This document shows, one piece after another, positions 35,926 through 48,503 of a stretch of 64,000 nt of DNA. Position 1 is the stretch's first letter, and every line of letters begins with the position of its first letter. This DNA comes from Unio delphinus (lineage: Eukaryota > Mollusca > Bivalvia > Unionida > Unionidae). The position numbers and the translations under genes are program-made. The notes below the pieces were generated by a model. It made no database searches, was not told the origin of the DNA, and saw only the letters and a program-made list of their open reading frames with translations. The DNA lies in contig JAQISU010000115.1 in NCBI GenBank assembly GCA_029339505.1, positions 5,010,001 through 5,074,000 on the forward strand, in the 5' to 3' direction.

Positions 35926-36000
35926 AATAGTCCCCAAAATGCATTTCCTACCCGCATTTCATGCGAAAACAGCAAAAACCTCCAGGGGTTAATGTGTTAA
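35926..36000 (-). repeat. 75-bp repeat X, inverted copy
   Basis: Reverse complement of the 29411-29485 sequence with a handful of differences and the same ends, abutting the 5' break of the LINE remnant. Confidence 0.6.
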
Positions 36001-37126
36001 TGGTCATTTCAGATATTTATGACCAAGAAGTTCAATGACTTCACTGCAAAATCAAATCGGTATTATTTCTCTATATAGATGTTTGATGAATTGCATGAAA
36101 TAAATTTTCCAATGAAATCAACATAGTAATAATTTCTAATTTTATTAAAAGAAAAAAATTAATAAAAACAACTTTTATTTTTGTGGTGGTGGGGGGGGGA
36201 TTGTTTTTTTAATTAATGACTACCAGTACCATGATTTAAGTGTGAGTGTAAGTGTAAGTTGAAGGGCTTGGTAGATATTGGACCTGATGCACTTCATATA
36301 TTCAGAAACTGCTTACTTAAAATAAAATTAGTTAGAAAGAAATATCACAGGCTTGAATTCTCTGAGCCTGATTGGATTAAGTTTGAAATTATCATTGGTA
36401 TTAATTTGGTCATTAGAAAAAAAAGATTTGATTCAGAGAACCAATGGAGTGGGATGTCAATAATGTACTCACTGCACCCCAAATTGTCACATGTATGGAA
36501 CAAGTGAAGGCTGCAAAACTACTGCTTTCATACTTGTACAGTTAAGTTTGGCACATAATTTCCCAGCTTTGGACAGCAAATCAATAGGAGTTATCCATCT
36601 TCTAATGTATCTTTTCAATAAGGCAACTAGTAATGGCCATCTGACACGCTGATATCAGACTACAAATTAGAAAACAGACATGGTACCAGTCTAAAACTGT
36701 ATGGATTGACATTCAAGCATTTAAAGCCCTTTTCAAGATGGCTAGCATACATGTATTATAAGCAGAACTGATCTGCTCACAGAAGTATTATTTTTTACCA
36801 TTGTCAACATTTCTTGTGTTGTCTGGTTCTTTTGTAACTTGCTTCACAGAACAATGAATTGCATCCTCAGAGACAGTATCTATTCATTGGCTTGTATTAC
36901 AATGGAAGTGAACTTGTCAAAGCAATTGATTCTTGGTAAATAAAGTTACTGAATAATTTTTTAGACATTAAATGTATTTTGTAGTATAAACAGATTTTTG
37001 GGTTAATTTTCTCAGATATTCTAAGACCGGTATGGTGGTTCGAAGCAACATACTGCATGGAATAAACAGTAGAAATGTCTGCTTTTCATAGAAAGAAAGC
37101 AGCCACTGCAAAAAGCCACATTTCTT
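36001..37126. other. AT-rich DNA, no gene recognised
   Basis: Contains a G run at 36189-36199. No coding signal or repeat family. Confidence 0.4.
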
Positions 37127-37141
37127 TGACACTTGCATTTT

Positions 37142-37384
37142 GTGATTGGGATTTTTAACGTAGCTTTAATAATCTTAAGTCATATCGCTACGATGTCTGC
37201 AGTGTGGCAGTTTATAGTGATATCTAACACTGGGGCATCATGCCGCAGACATGTAGCATGATGTCCCAAGTGAGGTTGCAGTTAGTATCATTTTTGTAAG
37301 TCTTTGGAATGACTCAGCCAGGGCTCGAACCCACGACCTCCTACTTCCAAGGTGAACGCTCTAACCACTAGGCTACCGGAGCGG
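37142..37384 (-). mobile_element. SINE family A with 15-bp target duplication
   Basis: In reverse complement: head with ggtagcctagtggttagagc and gtcgtgggttcgagccctgg, 3' end taaagctacgttaaaaatcc. The middle of the body (the ggttggcctggtgtcag part) is missing. It is flanked by tgacacttgcatttt at 37127-37141 and 37385-37399. Confidence 0.93.
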
Positions 37385-37634
37385 TGACACTTGCATTTTA
37401 AGATACAAATTAAGAAAATATATATTGACATTGGGATTTGTGAACGAGATACATTTTTAACAAAATAAACAAAATCATAAGAAAGCATCCATTAATCTTA
37501 TTTGATGTTTTAATAAATCTACATCCAGAGGCAAAACAGTATAATGTGTTGGTGATAGAAATGTTTTGTCATTGATGGAAAACTCCATTTGACTTTGCCT
37601 GTATAAGTACCAAAGAACTTGTGATATACTCCTG

Positions 37635-38727
37635 GCATCATCAGTGTTGTCCAGTCAGGTTAAGTCCATTATACAAGTCAACATTATTGTCCAATCAGTT
37701 ACACTTAGTGTACAAGTCACCATTATTGTCCAGTCAAGTTACGCTCAGTATACAAGTCGCCATTATTGTCCAGTTAGGTTAATCCCAGCGTGCAAGTCAA
37801 CATTATTGTCCAGTCAGGTTAAAGCCTGGTATACAAGTAAACATTATTGTCCAGTCAGGTTAAGCCCAGTATTCAAGTCAACATTATTGTCCAGTCAGGT
37901 TAAAGCCAATTATACAAGTCAACATTATTGTCCAGTCAGGTTAAAGCCAATTATACAAATCAACATTATTGTCTAGTCAAGTTAAAGCCTGTTATACAAG
38001 CTAACAATATTGTCAGGTTAAAGCCTGGTGTACAAATCAACATTATTGTCCAGTCAGGTTAAACCCAGTATTCAAGTCAACATTATTGTCCAGTCAGGTT
38101 AAAGCCAATTATACAAGTCAACATTATTGTCCAGTCAGGTTAAAGCCAATTATACAAATCAACATTATTGTCTAGTCAAGTTAAAGCCTGTTATACAAGC
38201 TAACAATATTGTCAGGTTAAAGCCTGGTGTACAAATCAACATTATTGTCCAGTCAGGTTAAACCCAGTATTCAAGTCAACATTATTGTCCAGTCAGGTTA
38301 AAGCCAATTATACAAGTCAACATTATTGTCCAGTCAGGTTAAAGCCAATTATACAAATCAACATTATTGTCTAGTCAAGTTAAAGCCTGTTATACAAGCT
38401 AACAATATTGTCAGGTTAAAGCCTGGTGTACAAATCAACATTATTGTCCAGTCAGGTTAAACCCAGTATTCAAGTCAACATTATTGTCCAGTCAGGTTAA
38501 AGCCAATTATACAAGTCAACATTATTGTTCAGTCAGGTTAAGCCCAGTATTCAACTTAACATTATTGTCCAGTCAATTTAAACCCAGTGTACAAGTCAAC
38601 AATGTTATACAGTCAATTTAAGCCCCATGTACAAGTTTTGTTTTCCTGCCATGAATATCTCAAGCTTTAGGCATGAGAACTTGTTTACTTTATCCTTCTT
38701 TCTCAGGGTCTTCCTGGTATATATGGG
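37635..38727 (+). repeat. 41-bp tandem array with fixed 3' end (copy 2)
   Basis: About 23 units of the 41-bp repeat seen at 22756. From 37865 to about 38520 the units are organised in a 199-bp higher-order repeat: the cccagtattcaag variant recurs at 37865, 38064, 38263 and 38462. It ends with the same ~110-bp terminal segment (ttttgttttcctgccatga, aagctttaggca, gggtcttcctggtata). Confidence 0.92.
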
Positions 38728-39015
38728 CATGCACCTAGCAACTTTGTCAGAACATTTAATGTACCATTTGAAACCTTCCATTGGAAAATATACCATAATT
38801 TTACACTTTTCATGCATGATTCAACAACTTAATTATTTTTTTCTTATTTTACTCCAGCATAAACATTTTATTTTTGCAAAGTACTTTGAATCAACCATAA
38901 TGGTAAAATAGATGAAAATGGGAAATAGATTGATGGGCATACAAGATTATCCTTACCTTTTCTCTGAGGAGGTGGGGGTGGCAAGAGCAGCATAAGAAAA
39001 GTTATATAACAGCCA

Positions 39016-39016
39016 T

Positions 39017-39074
<58 letters not shown>
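39016..39074. repeat. (CT)n microsatellite
   Basis: About 29 CT repeats. Confidence 0.98.
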
Positions 39075-39078
<4 letters not shown>

Positions 39079-39591
39079 GGTCAATCAATCAATCAAACCT
39101 TATCTCTTGTGTATCAATTTGGAAAAATAGTAAATATGTATTCTGCACCCAATAATGAGGAGTAGAACTTTACATACAGTACTTCTCTTATAGCATGTAG
39201 CTTTATTTTTAACATAAAGGTAGCAATAATTAGTATTGGTTGGAATGAAATATAACTCTATGAAGGTTATTTTAAAAGTTTTGCATATTAGTTTGCTGTC
39301 CAGCATTAATTAGTATTGGTTTAACTAAAATAAAACTATGAAGGTTTTTTTTTTTTTTTTTTTACAAATTTTGCATATTAGTGTGCTGTTCAGCATCAGG
39401 CTATCCACTCAATGCACCTCTTCAAACTAGCAGAAAATCAAATTATGAAATATTTTTTTTTTGCATTTTTATGTTATGTTGTTCATAACTTGAAAACTGC
39501 ATGGCAACTTTCAAATCATCTTTTAGGGCCATTTGGTAGATGTGGCAAAGTTTGGTTGATGTGCTTCTTTAAGATGTCTGTCATGATGGTG
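39075..39591. other. No gene recognised; local duplication
   Basis: A segment with attagtattggtt, aactatgaaggtt and ttttgcatattagt occurs twice, around 39230-39305 and 39308-39395, the second with a long T run. Confidence 0.5.
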
Positions 39592-39915
39592 GATTATGTG
39601 CAGGTGCATTCTCATTGAGTATGGTAGTGTTTCACAACTATGTGGTGGTACATATGATTCTCATTGAGTATGTTAGTGTTTAACACCTGATTAGGTGCTG
39701 GTGCATTCTCATTGAGTATGTTAGTGTTTAACACCAGATTAGGTGCTGGTGCATTCTCATTGAGTATGTTAGTGTTGAACACCTGATTAGGTGCTGGTGC
39801 ATTCTCATTGAGTATGTTAGTGTTGAACACCTGATTAGGTGCTGGTGCATTCTCATTGAGTATGGTAATATTTCACAGCTGATCAGGTGCTGGTGCATTC
39901 TCATTGATTAGGTGG
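39592..39915 (+). repeat. 48-bp tandem array
   Basis: Six copies of a unit with gtgcattctcattgagtatg and ttagtgttgaacacctgatt. Confidence 0.93.
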
Positions 39916-39949
39916 TGTTTCACAACTTTTATCCACACTTTGGAGGCAC

Positions 39950-40125
39950 TACAAATGTCCAGTCAATGAACTGTTACCATGACAGTTGGGCCTTTTGCAA
40001 ATGTCCAGTCAATGAACTGTTACCATGACAGTTGGGCCTTTTGCAAATGTCAGTCAATGAACTGTTATCATGAAAGTTGGGCCAGTCAATGAACTGTTAC
40101 ATGACAGTTGGGCCTTTTGCATCCA
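39950..40125 (+). repeat. 46-bp tandem array
   Basis: Three full copies and one partial of a unit with aatgtccagtcaatgaactg and ttaccatgacagttgggcc. Confidence 0.93.
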
Positions 40126-40861
40126 AAAAATAATGGGTATCAAACTGTGTTGACATTCCAATTGCATCAAGTGATTTGTGGTCACTACTTGATTTGACCA
40201 ACCCATTCTTTATTATTTTATCTTCAGTTGTGTTTTAAAAAAAGGAAAATACATAATTCATCACTTTCTGTAGACACTCTTTTGATATTTGGCAGGTAGT
40301 TCTTTGGCAGTTTCAATCCGAGTTTGTTTTTTAATCTAAAATAAAATGCAAGGCTCCTCTTTGCCTTTTTGGGTTTCCAATGATTCTTCAATATTTCAAA
40401 AACAGCCAATGAATTATTACTGTTGATGAATTAAATATCTTCCACTGGATATTGAACTTTTTCATCTGTTGCACCCATTACAGCATCCACTTTCTGCTCA
40501 TCAATCGTAGATAAGAGTCTTATTGATCATGATTCTTCTTCCATTTATTTGCAACCATGTTTAAAGTTGTAGATCATAACAGAAAATTACATCTGCAAAC
40601 TTTGTCAAGCCTATCTTGGTATTACCCAGATTTCACAGGATACTCTTTGCTCCTTAGCAGAATTGTTTTTCTCCATCATTTTATGTCATTGTCAATGACC
40701 TATGTTAAATGCATCTGCAGGTATCCATCATGATGCACATAAAGTTACAGAACATTATTTATTGACAGGTTCAAAGTAACAGAAAGTTACAATATTAAGA
40801 ACTTTTTAAATATACCCCCAGTTCTATCATTTTACCAAATAGTTATACAATCTCTTTTCAG
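40126..40861. other. Sequence upstream of first RIC8 exon seen; no feature
   Basis: Presumed RIC8 intron, ending in the acceptor tctcttttcag at 40861. No upstream RIC8 exon was identified here. Confidence 0.5.
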
Positions 40862-40931
40862 TGACCATTGAGGCCCAGAAATGCCTGTGCAATCTAATCT
40901 TCAACAGCACACAAGCACAATCAGTTTGCAG
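40862..40931 (+). CDS. RIC8: RIC8 exon 'a' (G-alpha chaperone/exchange factor)
   Basis: A 70-bp exon between tctcttttcag and gttagt. It encodes TIEAQKCLCNLIFNSTQAQS followed by VC, with two bases of a preceding codon and two carried into the next exon. This matches the ESLKCLCNL motif of the RIC8 armadillo-type N-terminal domain. RIC8 proteins fold newly made G-alpha subunits and catalyse GDP release from them in the cytosol. The frame joins the 49479 exon through an AG|T serine codon. Earlier exons encoding the first ~100 residues were not found and may lie far upstream, possibly outside the window. It is the only family A/B split I cannot decide: invertebrates generally have one RIC8 gene. 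Confidence 0.92.
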
Positions 40932-41469
40932 GTTAGTATGTTTATAATGTATTTGATCAAGTAAATATTTGCAATGCATCCCTAATTAATGATCTGGCAG
41001 ATTAATTACCAGTCATGCAATGCAACCCTTATTAAGTATTTGACAAATTAATTAAATTGGCTAATTTTATAATTATTGATCTTTCCTAGATGAATCAAAA
41101 AACAAAACTATTTTTGTCAGCCAAACAACATTGGCTCAGGTCCAAAGATTACAAGTGTTTCTCATGCTTAAAATCAGGTTTCTGGCTCAAAATTCTGAAG
41201 ACTGATTGGTTGGTTATTTTAAGGTATCCAATCTGTATGTGTATAATATTGTGTGTCTGTCTGTCTGTCTATGTGTATGTGTGTGTGTTTGAGAGAGAGA
41301 GGGAGGATGTAAAGAGAGAAAGAGGGAAGAATTTTGTCTAAATAAGTGAGTAGTTATTGTTTAAAGTTATTAATAAAGGGTCACAAGGAAGATTAATCAT
41401 ACAAAAGATATCACCATCAAACGATCCTACAGGATGGTCACAACTCTTCCTGAACAGAAAGTTATAAGG

Positions 41470-43355
41470 ACATGGAGTTTTCTCCATTAGGTTTCATATC
41501 ATGTCCAATTGGTCTTATATCATGTCCAGTTAGTCTTATATCATGTCCAGTTGGCCTTATATCATGTCCAGCTGGTCTTATATCATGTCCAGTTGGTCTT
41601 ATATCATGTCCAATTGGTCTTATATCATATATAATGGGTCTTGTATCATGTCCAGTGGGTCTTGTACCATGTTCAATTTATCTTATATCATGTCCAATTG
41701 GTCTTATATCATGTCCAATTGGCCTTATATCATGTCCAGTTGGTCTTATATCATGTCCAGTTGGCCTTATATCATGTCCAGTTGGTTTTATATCATGTCC
41801 AATTGGCCTTATATCATGTCTAGTTGGTCTTATATCATGTCCAGTTGGTCTTATAGCATGTCCAATTGGCCTTATATCATGTCCAGTTGGTCTTATATCG
41901 TGTCCAATGGGTCTTATATCATGTCCAATGGGTCTTGTATCATGTCTAGTTGGTCTTATATCATGTCCAGTTGGTCTTGTATCATGTCCAATGGGTCTTG
42001 TATCATGTCCAATTGGCCTTATATCATGTCCAGTTGGTCTTATATCATGTCCAGTTGGTCTTATATCATGTCCAGTTGGTCTTGTATCGTGTCCAGTTGG
42101 TCTTATATCATGTCCAGTTGGTTTTATATCATGTCCAGTTGGTCTTGTATCGTGTCCAGTTGGTCTTATATCATGTCCAGTTGGTCTTATATCATGTCCA
42201 GTTGGTCTTGTATCATGTCCAATTGGTTTTATATCATGTCCAATTGGTCTTATATCATGTCCAGTTGGTCTTATATCATGTCCAATTGGTCTTCTATCAT
42301 GTCCAATTGGTCTTGTATCATGTCCAGCTGGTTTTGTATCATGTCCAGTTGGTCTTATATCATGTCCAGTTGGTCTTATATCATGTCCAGTTGGTCTTCT
42401 ATCATGTCCAATTGGCCTTATATCATGTCCAGTTGGTCTCATATCATGTCCAGTTGGCCTTATATCATGTCTAGTTGGTTTTATATCATGTCCAAGTGGC
42501 CTTATATCATGTCCAGTTGGTCTTATATCATGTCCAGTTGGTCTTATATCATGTCCAATTGGCCTTATATCATGTCCAGTTGGTCTTATATCATGTCCAA
42601 TTGGTCTTGTATCATGTCCAGCTGGTTTTGTATCACGTCCAATTGGTCTTATATCATGTCCAGTTGGTCTTATATCAGGTCTAGTTGGACTTATATCACA
42701 TCCATTTGGTCTTATATCATGTCCAGTTGGTCTTATATCATGTCTGATTGGCCTTATATCTTGTCCAATTGGTTTTGTATCATGTCCAGTTGGTCTTATA
42801 TCATGTCTGATTGGCCTTGTATCATGTCCAATTGGCCTTATATCACATCCAATTGGTCCAATTGGTCTAGTATCATGTTCAATTGATCTTATATCATGTC
42901 CAATTGGTCTTATATCATGTCCAATTGGTTTTGTATCATGTCCAGTTGGTCTTATATCATGTCTGATTGGCCTTGTATCATGTCCAATTGGCCCTATATC
43001 ACATCCAATTGGTTCAATTGGTCTAGTATCATGTTCAATTGATCTTATATCATGTCCAATTGGTCTTATATCATGTCCAATTGGTTTTGTATCATGTCTA
43101 GTTGGTCTTATATCATGTCTGATTGGCCTTGTATCATGTCCAATTGGCCTTATATCACATCCAATTGGTCTTGTATCATGTCCAATGGGTCTAGTGTTAT
43201 TTCCAATTGGTCTAGTATCATCTTCAGTTGATCTTATATCATGTCCAATTGGTCTTATATCATGTCCAATTGGTTTTGTATCATGTCCAGTTGGTCTTGT
43301 ATCATGTCTAATTGGTCTTGTATCATGTCCAATGAGTCTTGTATCATTTCCAATT
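41470..43355 (+). repeat. 21-bp minisatellite
   Basis: About 90 copies of ttatatcatgtccagttggt plus c, with variants aattgg, ttgtatc and tctgattgg. The unit closely resembles cttatgatgtctagttggtc, a segment of the ~148-bp dispersed monomer, and the array runs straight into such a monomer at 43356, so it probably arose by amplification of that segment. Length divisible by three gives a 629-codon frame of ISCPVGL repeats and other frames; there is no evidence they are expressed. The array lies in a RIC8 intron. Confidence 0.95.
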
Positions 43356-43835
43356 GCATGAAAATTGTGTCAGTATGATGCCTAGTATGGTAACAACAGC
43401 AGCCATCTTGAAAATCTTTGTATTATTACCCGTATTGAATGGAAAGTCATATATTTAAAATATTGTTATCTACATTCCTTCCAAATTGAAATCTACATCA
43501 GTATTTGTTTTCAACAACAGAATTCCTATGATACCTAATTGGTTAAGATAAGAATTGTGTCAGACATACATCCAACATGAATGCCACAATGACTGTCATA
43601 CGAAATGAGATTTTCACCAAATCACCAATAACGATGACTGCTTTGACCAAAATGAAAATGATGCCAAGTTGATATCCAGTATGTGCACCACAGCTGTATA
43701 TTATTATCACTGAAGAATTTCAGAGATGGTTTCAAAGCTGGACATTTAAAAGGAAGAAATGGTCTTATCTTGAATTCCTGGAAAATTTTCCCAGTAGAGC
43801 TTCAGTCACTTTAAGAGACTTGTTTGTTTTTATTG
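43356..43835 (+). repeat. 148-bp monomers plus terminal module (copy 3)
   Basis: Monomer landmarks (cagccatcttgaaaatcttt, gaatggaaagtcatat) are followed by the terminal module from aaatgatgccaagttgatat, through gagatggtttcaaagctgg and cttgaattcctggaaaattt, to cagtcactttaagagacttg. Confidence 0.8.
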
Positions 43836-45344
43836 ACATCAGAATTGTGGATCGAGTCAGAATGGCAGGTAATATGGTGACCAGCAAAAGAGCATGCCAT
43901 TCATTTGTGCTGGGAAAGGTACCATACAGTGGGGATGTAGACCTGAGTATTTAAATCACCGTTTTCAGATTGGACCATAACAAGCGTCCTTCCCTTTTGG
44001 ATGAAAGGCCACATTGCACATGTGCTATTAATATACCTAGCCTAAATTTTTTACTACCAGTAGGCACAAATTATGAAATGCTGACTGGATAGAAATGTTT
44101 GGCAAGCCAGATTTGGGTTCTGTTAAGGGCAACCCTGGAGTATATAAATGTCATATCTTTTTAGATAATCAGGGGGGGGGGGAGCAGGGGCTCCTAAATT
44201 TTAGACTTTGAATGGATACGATAAAAGTGAGACAACTGCAGAATCTCTCTGACACTAATTTACAACTTTAGTATTTGTTATATATATATTGAGATATTGT
44301 CTGGAAATGAAGAATCATTCAACCAGAATGCTGTTCTAAAAGAAGTGCATGTATGGTAGAACTGGATATTACAGCTACTGATTGCACAAAATCAAATTAT
44401 TAGGTCATGCAATGTATATTGATATTGGGATCTCAGAACAGTAATCATGCATTATTTAAGTTATGAGAATGGTGTAGTTTTCTTCTGAAATATTGATTAA
44501 ATCTCTTTACAAAGAAAGTATTATACATGAAATACAAACCATTGCAACATTCAGACCACTAGTGCATTTAGTCAGATTTATCAGAGATCAATATATTACT
44601 TGCATTGCATATTGGTTATATTATCTGTGCAGATCCTGGTATAGATATTATGAGGAGACAATGCCTGTCAGTGCATATTGGTTATATTATCTGTGCAGTT
44701 CCTGGTATAGCTATTATGAGGAGAAAATGCCTATCAGCAGACTCAGATGCAGAGAAGTCCAACCCTGGCCAGTACATGTTTTCACAAAGGCCAGTAGAGG
44801 TGTGTTTAACCAGGTCATATAGGTTGATCCACCCTGGTCAAAACAAGTGTGTCCACAAAGGTCAGGACAGGTAAATCCACCTTGGCCAGTGCAGACATGT
44901 CCACTCAGGCCAATAAATATGTGTCCATGAGCAAGGCACTTGATTTCCTTGGACAGTTATAATAATTTTTTTACCTATGTATGTTTGTACACCTAAAATA
45001 AGAAATTCAATAAAAAGTGTGAATTACCACAGAAAATACAGCAGCCTTGCATGCTACAGTTGCCTATGCTGTGAATTGATCCCAGTCAGCTGGGGTTAAC
45101 CTCCAGTGAACTGGCATCCAAGGGAAGTCATTTATTACCATTTGCCTTGTAAGATGTAATTGGGATAGGCTAACCTTCATAATGAGCCAAATAAAATAAA
45201 AACATTACCCTTAGGACCATATCTTGTCTTCATCCAGAACTTCAATTTAAAAAGCAACAGTACATATCCCATCACTGTTGAATAGTATGCTTTTCTTCTG
45301 TGCCGATAAACCTAGTCCATTTTGATAAGAGTGTGTGTGTGACT
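43836..45344. other. RIC8 intron DNA with small repeats, no gene recognised
   Basis: Holds a 66-bp duplication (gcatattggttatattatct and tatgaggagacaatgcct) at 44605-44738, and a degenerate ~40-bp repeat around ccaccctggccagtac and gtgtccacaaaggcc at 44755-44935. The rest shows no coding signal. Confidence 0.5.
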
Positions 45345-45510
45345 TGGATTTTTAACATAGCTTTAATACTTTTAGTCATCTGGCTATATTGTCTGCAGTG
45401 TGGCAGTTTATAGTGATATCTAGCACTGGGGCATCGATCATGCCACAGACATGAAGCATGATGTCCCATCGAGTCACATTATCCTGTCACCAGGCCGACC
45501 AGTCCTAACA
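45345..45510 (-). mobile_element. SINE family A, head missing
   Basis: Reverse complement shows gactggtcggcctggtgaca, the gatatcactataaactgcc segment and the 3' end aaagctatgttaaaaatcca. The tRNA-like head is absent (5' truncation). Confidence 0.85.
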
Positions 45511-45770
45511 ATAACCATATTGTTTGTTGCTACAGCTTACCACATTACAATATTCCTTAACAAATATTATATTTTGGTGTTACAGTTATCATTTCCATAT
45601 ACATTTTACATGCCTTGTTATCTCTCACTTCTTTTCAGAATAAGGTTCTTTAAGAGACCTCTTAAATTCTGCTATTTCAACTAGCCTTTTACATGTCATT
45701 ATAAAGTTTATTATTGTTTATCATTTCACTGTTTCCTGATGCTGATTAGTAGAAATCATTTCATTTGCTC

Positions 45771-45807
<37 letters not shown>

Positions 45808-46952
45808 AAGAGAGAAGAAATTAGAATGGACATGTCAAGAAAAAGAAACTAGAGGGTAGGGAGCCATTTGCAGTCTCCTCTACTTTTCTGTCATTGTTCA
45901 TTTGCTAGATTTTGAATATTTAATACCTGTCTTGTATCTTATAACTTAAAATGTACCCTACAACAACAACAACATTCTTATAACTCAAAATGTAAGTTAA
46001 ACATGCATGTTGTATATCTCCTTTTGATGCGACAATTTTTCATATCAGATTATAAACAAAATGTTAAATTGCAAGTATAACCACTCTCTCCTTATCCTTG
46101 AGTTAAAAACTTCTTTTAAAAAGTCTTGATGGCCCTGGACTCTTTGTTTGTATGTATGTGAATGTGCATGCACATGTATATAATAAGTTCTTCTTACGCA
46201 TGAACTCCATATTGATGCAAGTATAAAACATTTAGGACATTTTTTTTTCACACCATAAATTTTCCTCTTTAATTCTTAATCCTAATTTTAATTTAAAAAG
46301 GTGCAAGTATTTTCAAAGGTTTAGTTTTGTGTTTACATGCTTATAAGAAGACAAGTACTACCATGTCAGCTTAAAATTCTGTCATATGACCAAGTTTTTT
46401 TTATATACAAGGGTTGAAGAATACAGAAGTCATAAAGATAAAGTGCTGTGATGTATATCTGTATAATCAGAAAGCACTGTCCTTAAATACCCAATCATTT
46501 ATTGTAAAATTTCAAAATTCCTGGGAAGTAATGGTTATAATAAGGCATGACTTTCTTCAAAAACAAAAGCTAGAGCTGTTTTCCAATTATATTTATCACT
46601 GAATTGCAGGAGCTTAAGAGATAAATACCACATATTTAAGGAAAATGACAAGAGAATGTTGATTTTAAATTGGATATACTGCAGCATATTTGCTGGGGAT
46701 ATAATCATGGGGAGCATTGAAGATTGGAACAAATACACAAATTCTCCACCATTAATTCATTGTCATAAGGAATATTTTTTTATTTGAGTAATATGAACAA
46801 AGTTGTTCCCCTGTATAATGCATAATCAGATAGCTTTTCTCCCTGACATTTTCATTTTTTTAAAAGTCTTCTCTATACACATTATCAAAATGCTCAGCTA
46901 TTACAAAGTGTATTCACTACAATTTGTGTGAAAGAATTATTAACAAATACAT
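45511..46952. other. RIC8 intron DNA, no gene recognised
   Basis: A GT microsatellite lies at about 45774-45804. The remainder is AT-rich without coding or repeat signal. Confidence 0.45.
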
Positions 46953-46960
46953 AAATTGTC

Positions 46961-47246
46961 ACTGCTCCAGTGGCTAAGTTGTTAGAGCATCCACCTCAGA
47001 TATGGGAGGTTGTGGGTTCAAACCCTGGTCAAACCATACCATATAAAAATGGTACTAACTGCTGCCTTGCTTGATGCTCAGCATTAAAAGTTTAATTGTT
47101 AGGTCTGGTCGGCCTGGTATCAGGATAATATGACTGGGTGGAACATCATGCTACATGTCTGAAGCATAATGCCCCAATGCTAGACATCATGATAAATTGC
47201 CACACTGCACACATTGTAGCAATATGACTATAATTGTTAAAAATCA
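46961..47246 (+). mobile_element. SINE family A, near full length
   Basis: A-box region ccagtggctaagttgttagag, B box gttgtgggttcaaaccctgg, body gtctggtcggcctggtatca and a degraded 3' end. It appears to be flanked by aaattgtc at 46953-46960 and 47247-47254. Confidence 0.88.
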
Positions 47247-47613
47247 AAATTGTCTTTATAGGGGCAATTCTGGTAAGGCATAGACAGAAATTCAGCACAA
47301 AAAAATGTACGGTACATGCGCGAATAGTCATCCCAACCTAAGTAAAAAATATCAATTATACATTATTTCAAAACAAAAATCAAGTTTAATAAATCTTATT
47401 ACTGAATGTTATTCATTCAGTTTAGGATATATATTTTTGGTAATATGCAAAATGGTAGCTTTTTACTCTTAGTATCTATGAATATAATTTTTCCACAACA
47501 AAGATGAAAAAAATCTGCAATTAATTGTCAATTTTCCTTATTCAAAGCAGTCCTTAATAAAAAAAATTAAAAAAAATCAAATGCATATTTAAGGAATAGA
47601 GAAGTGCCTATTT

Positions 47614-47623
<10 letters not shown>

Positions 47624-47698
<75 letters not shown>
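47624..47698. repeat. (TA)n microsatellite
   Basis: About 37 TA repeats after a short gtgtgtgt run. Confidence 0.98.
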
Positions 47699-47701
<3 letters not shown>

Positions 47702-48207
47702 TCATCGGAATTTGAGTATGGTTAAAAATTGATGTACAATACATGTACATACCCTTTTGTTTCTTGAAAAATATTTCTTGCTGATTGGCATTTTAAAAAA
47801 ATCATGGGTCTCAATTTTTGTGGTGTTATGAATAATTACATTTGGATAGGTACTTTGAGGATTTGTAAGGCAAGCTAATCCAGGAAGATGGCAGAATCTG
47901 TCAATTAGTGACTTGAATCAACAGCAAAATCTCCTCCCCAGAAGGGTAATCCTTAAAAATCAGTACCCTTTGAAAATAAACCTTATATGTGATATTTACC
48001 TATATTACCTATATTTACTTATATTACCTATATTTACCTATATTACCGTTTGCTTGGTTCCTTTGCCATTGTTGATCACATTTATGAGTGAGTATGATGT
48101 ACCACTGAATAATATTGGATACTTCAGTTTAGTTACTTCTCTTGTGTTGGAATTTTTAATGCACATCTATGTACAACAATACCAAGGAAATGCAGTGTTT
48201 CTTTGAT
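47699..48207. other. RIC8 intron DNA, no gene recognised
   Basis: A small tatattacctatatttac repeat occurs at 47995-48047. Nothing else. Confidence 0.45.
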
Positions 48208-48503
48208 TAGGATTTTTAACGTAGCTTTAACAAGTTTTCAGTCATATCGCTTCGATGTCTGCAGTGAGGCAGTTTATAGTGATGTCTAGCACTGGGGCAT
48301 CATGCCACAGACATGTAGCACAATGTCCCACCCAGTACATTATCAAGACATCTGGCTGACCAGTCCAGACACTGACCTCATGCTGAGTGCTTAGTCAGGC
48401 AGCTTATAGTACCATTTTTGTAAGTCTTTGGTATGATTTAATAGGATTTTGAGCCAGCAACATTTGAGGCAGGTGCTCTAACCACTAGACCACCAGAGTG
48501 GTT
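48208..48503 (-). mobile_element. SINE family A, full length, decayed
   Basis: Reverse complement: head ccactctggtggtctagtgg then ttagagcacctgcctcaaat, body gactggtcagccagatgtct, 3' end taaagctacgttaaaaatcc. Confidence 0.88.

Noticed and set aside
41472..43361. 629-codon frame of ISCPVGL-type repeats
   Set aside because: A 21-bp minisatellite inside a RIC8 intron; other frames of the same array are also open and the unit derives from a non-coding dispersed repeat.
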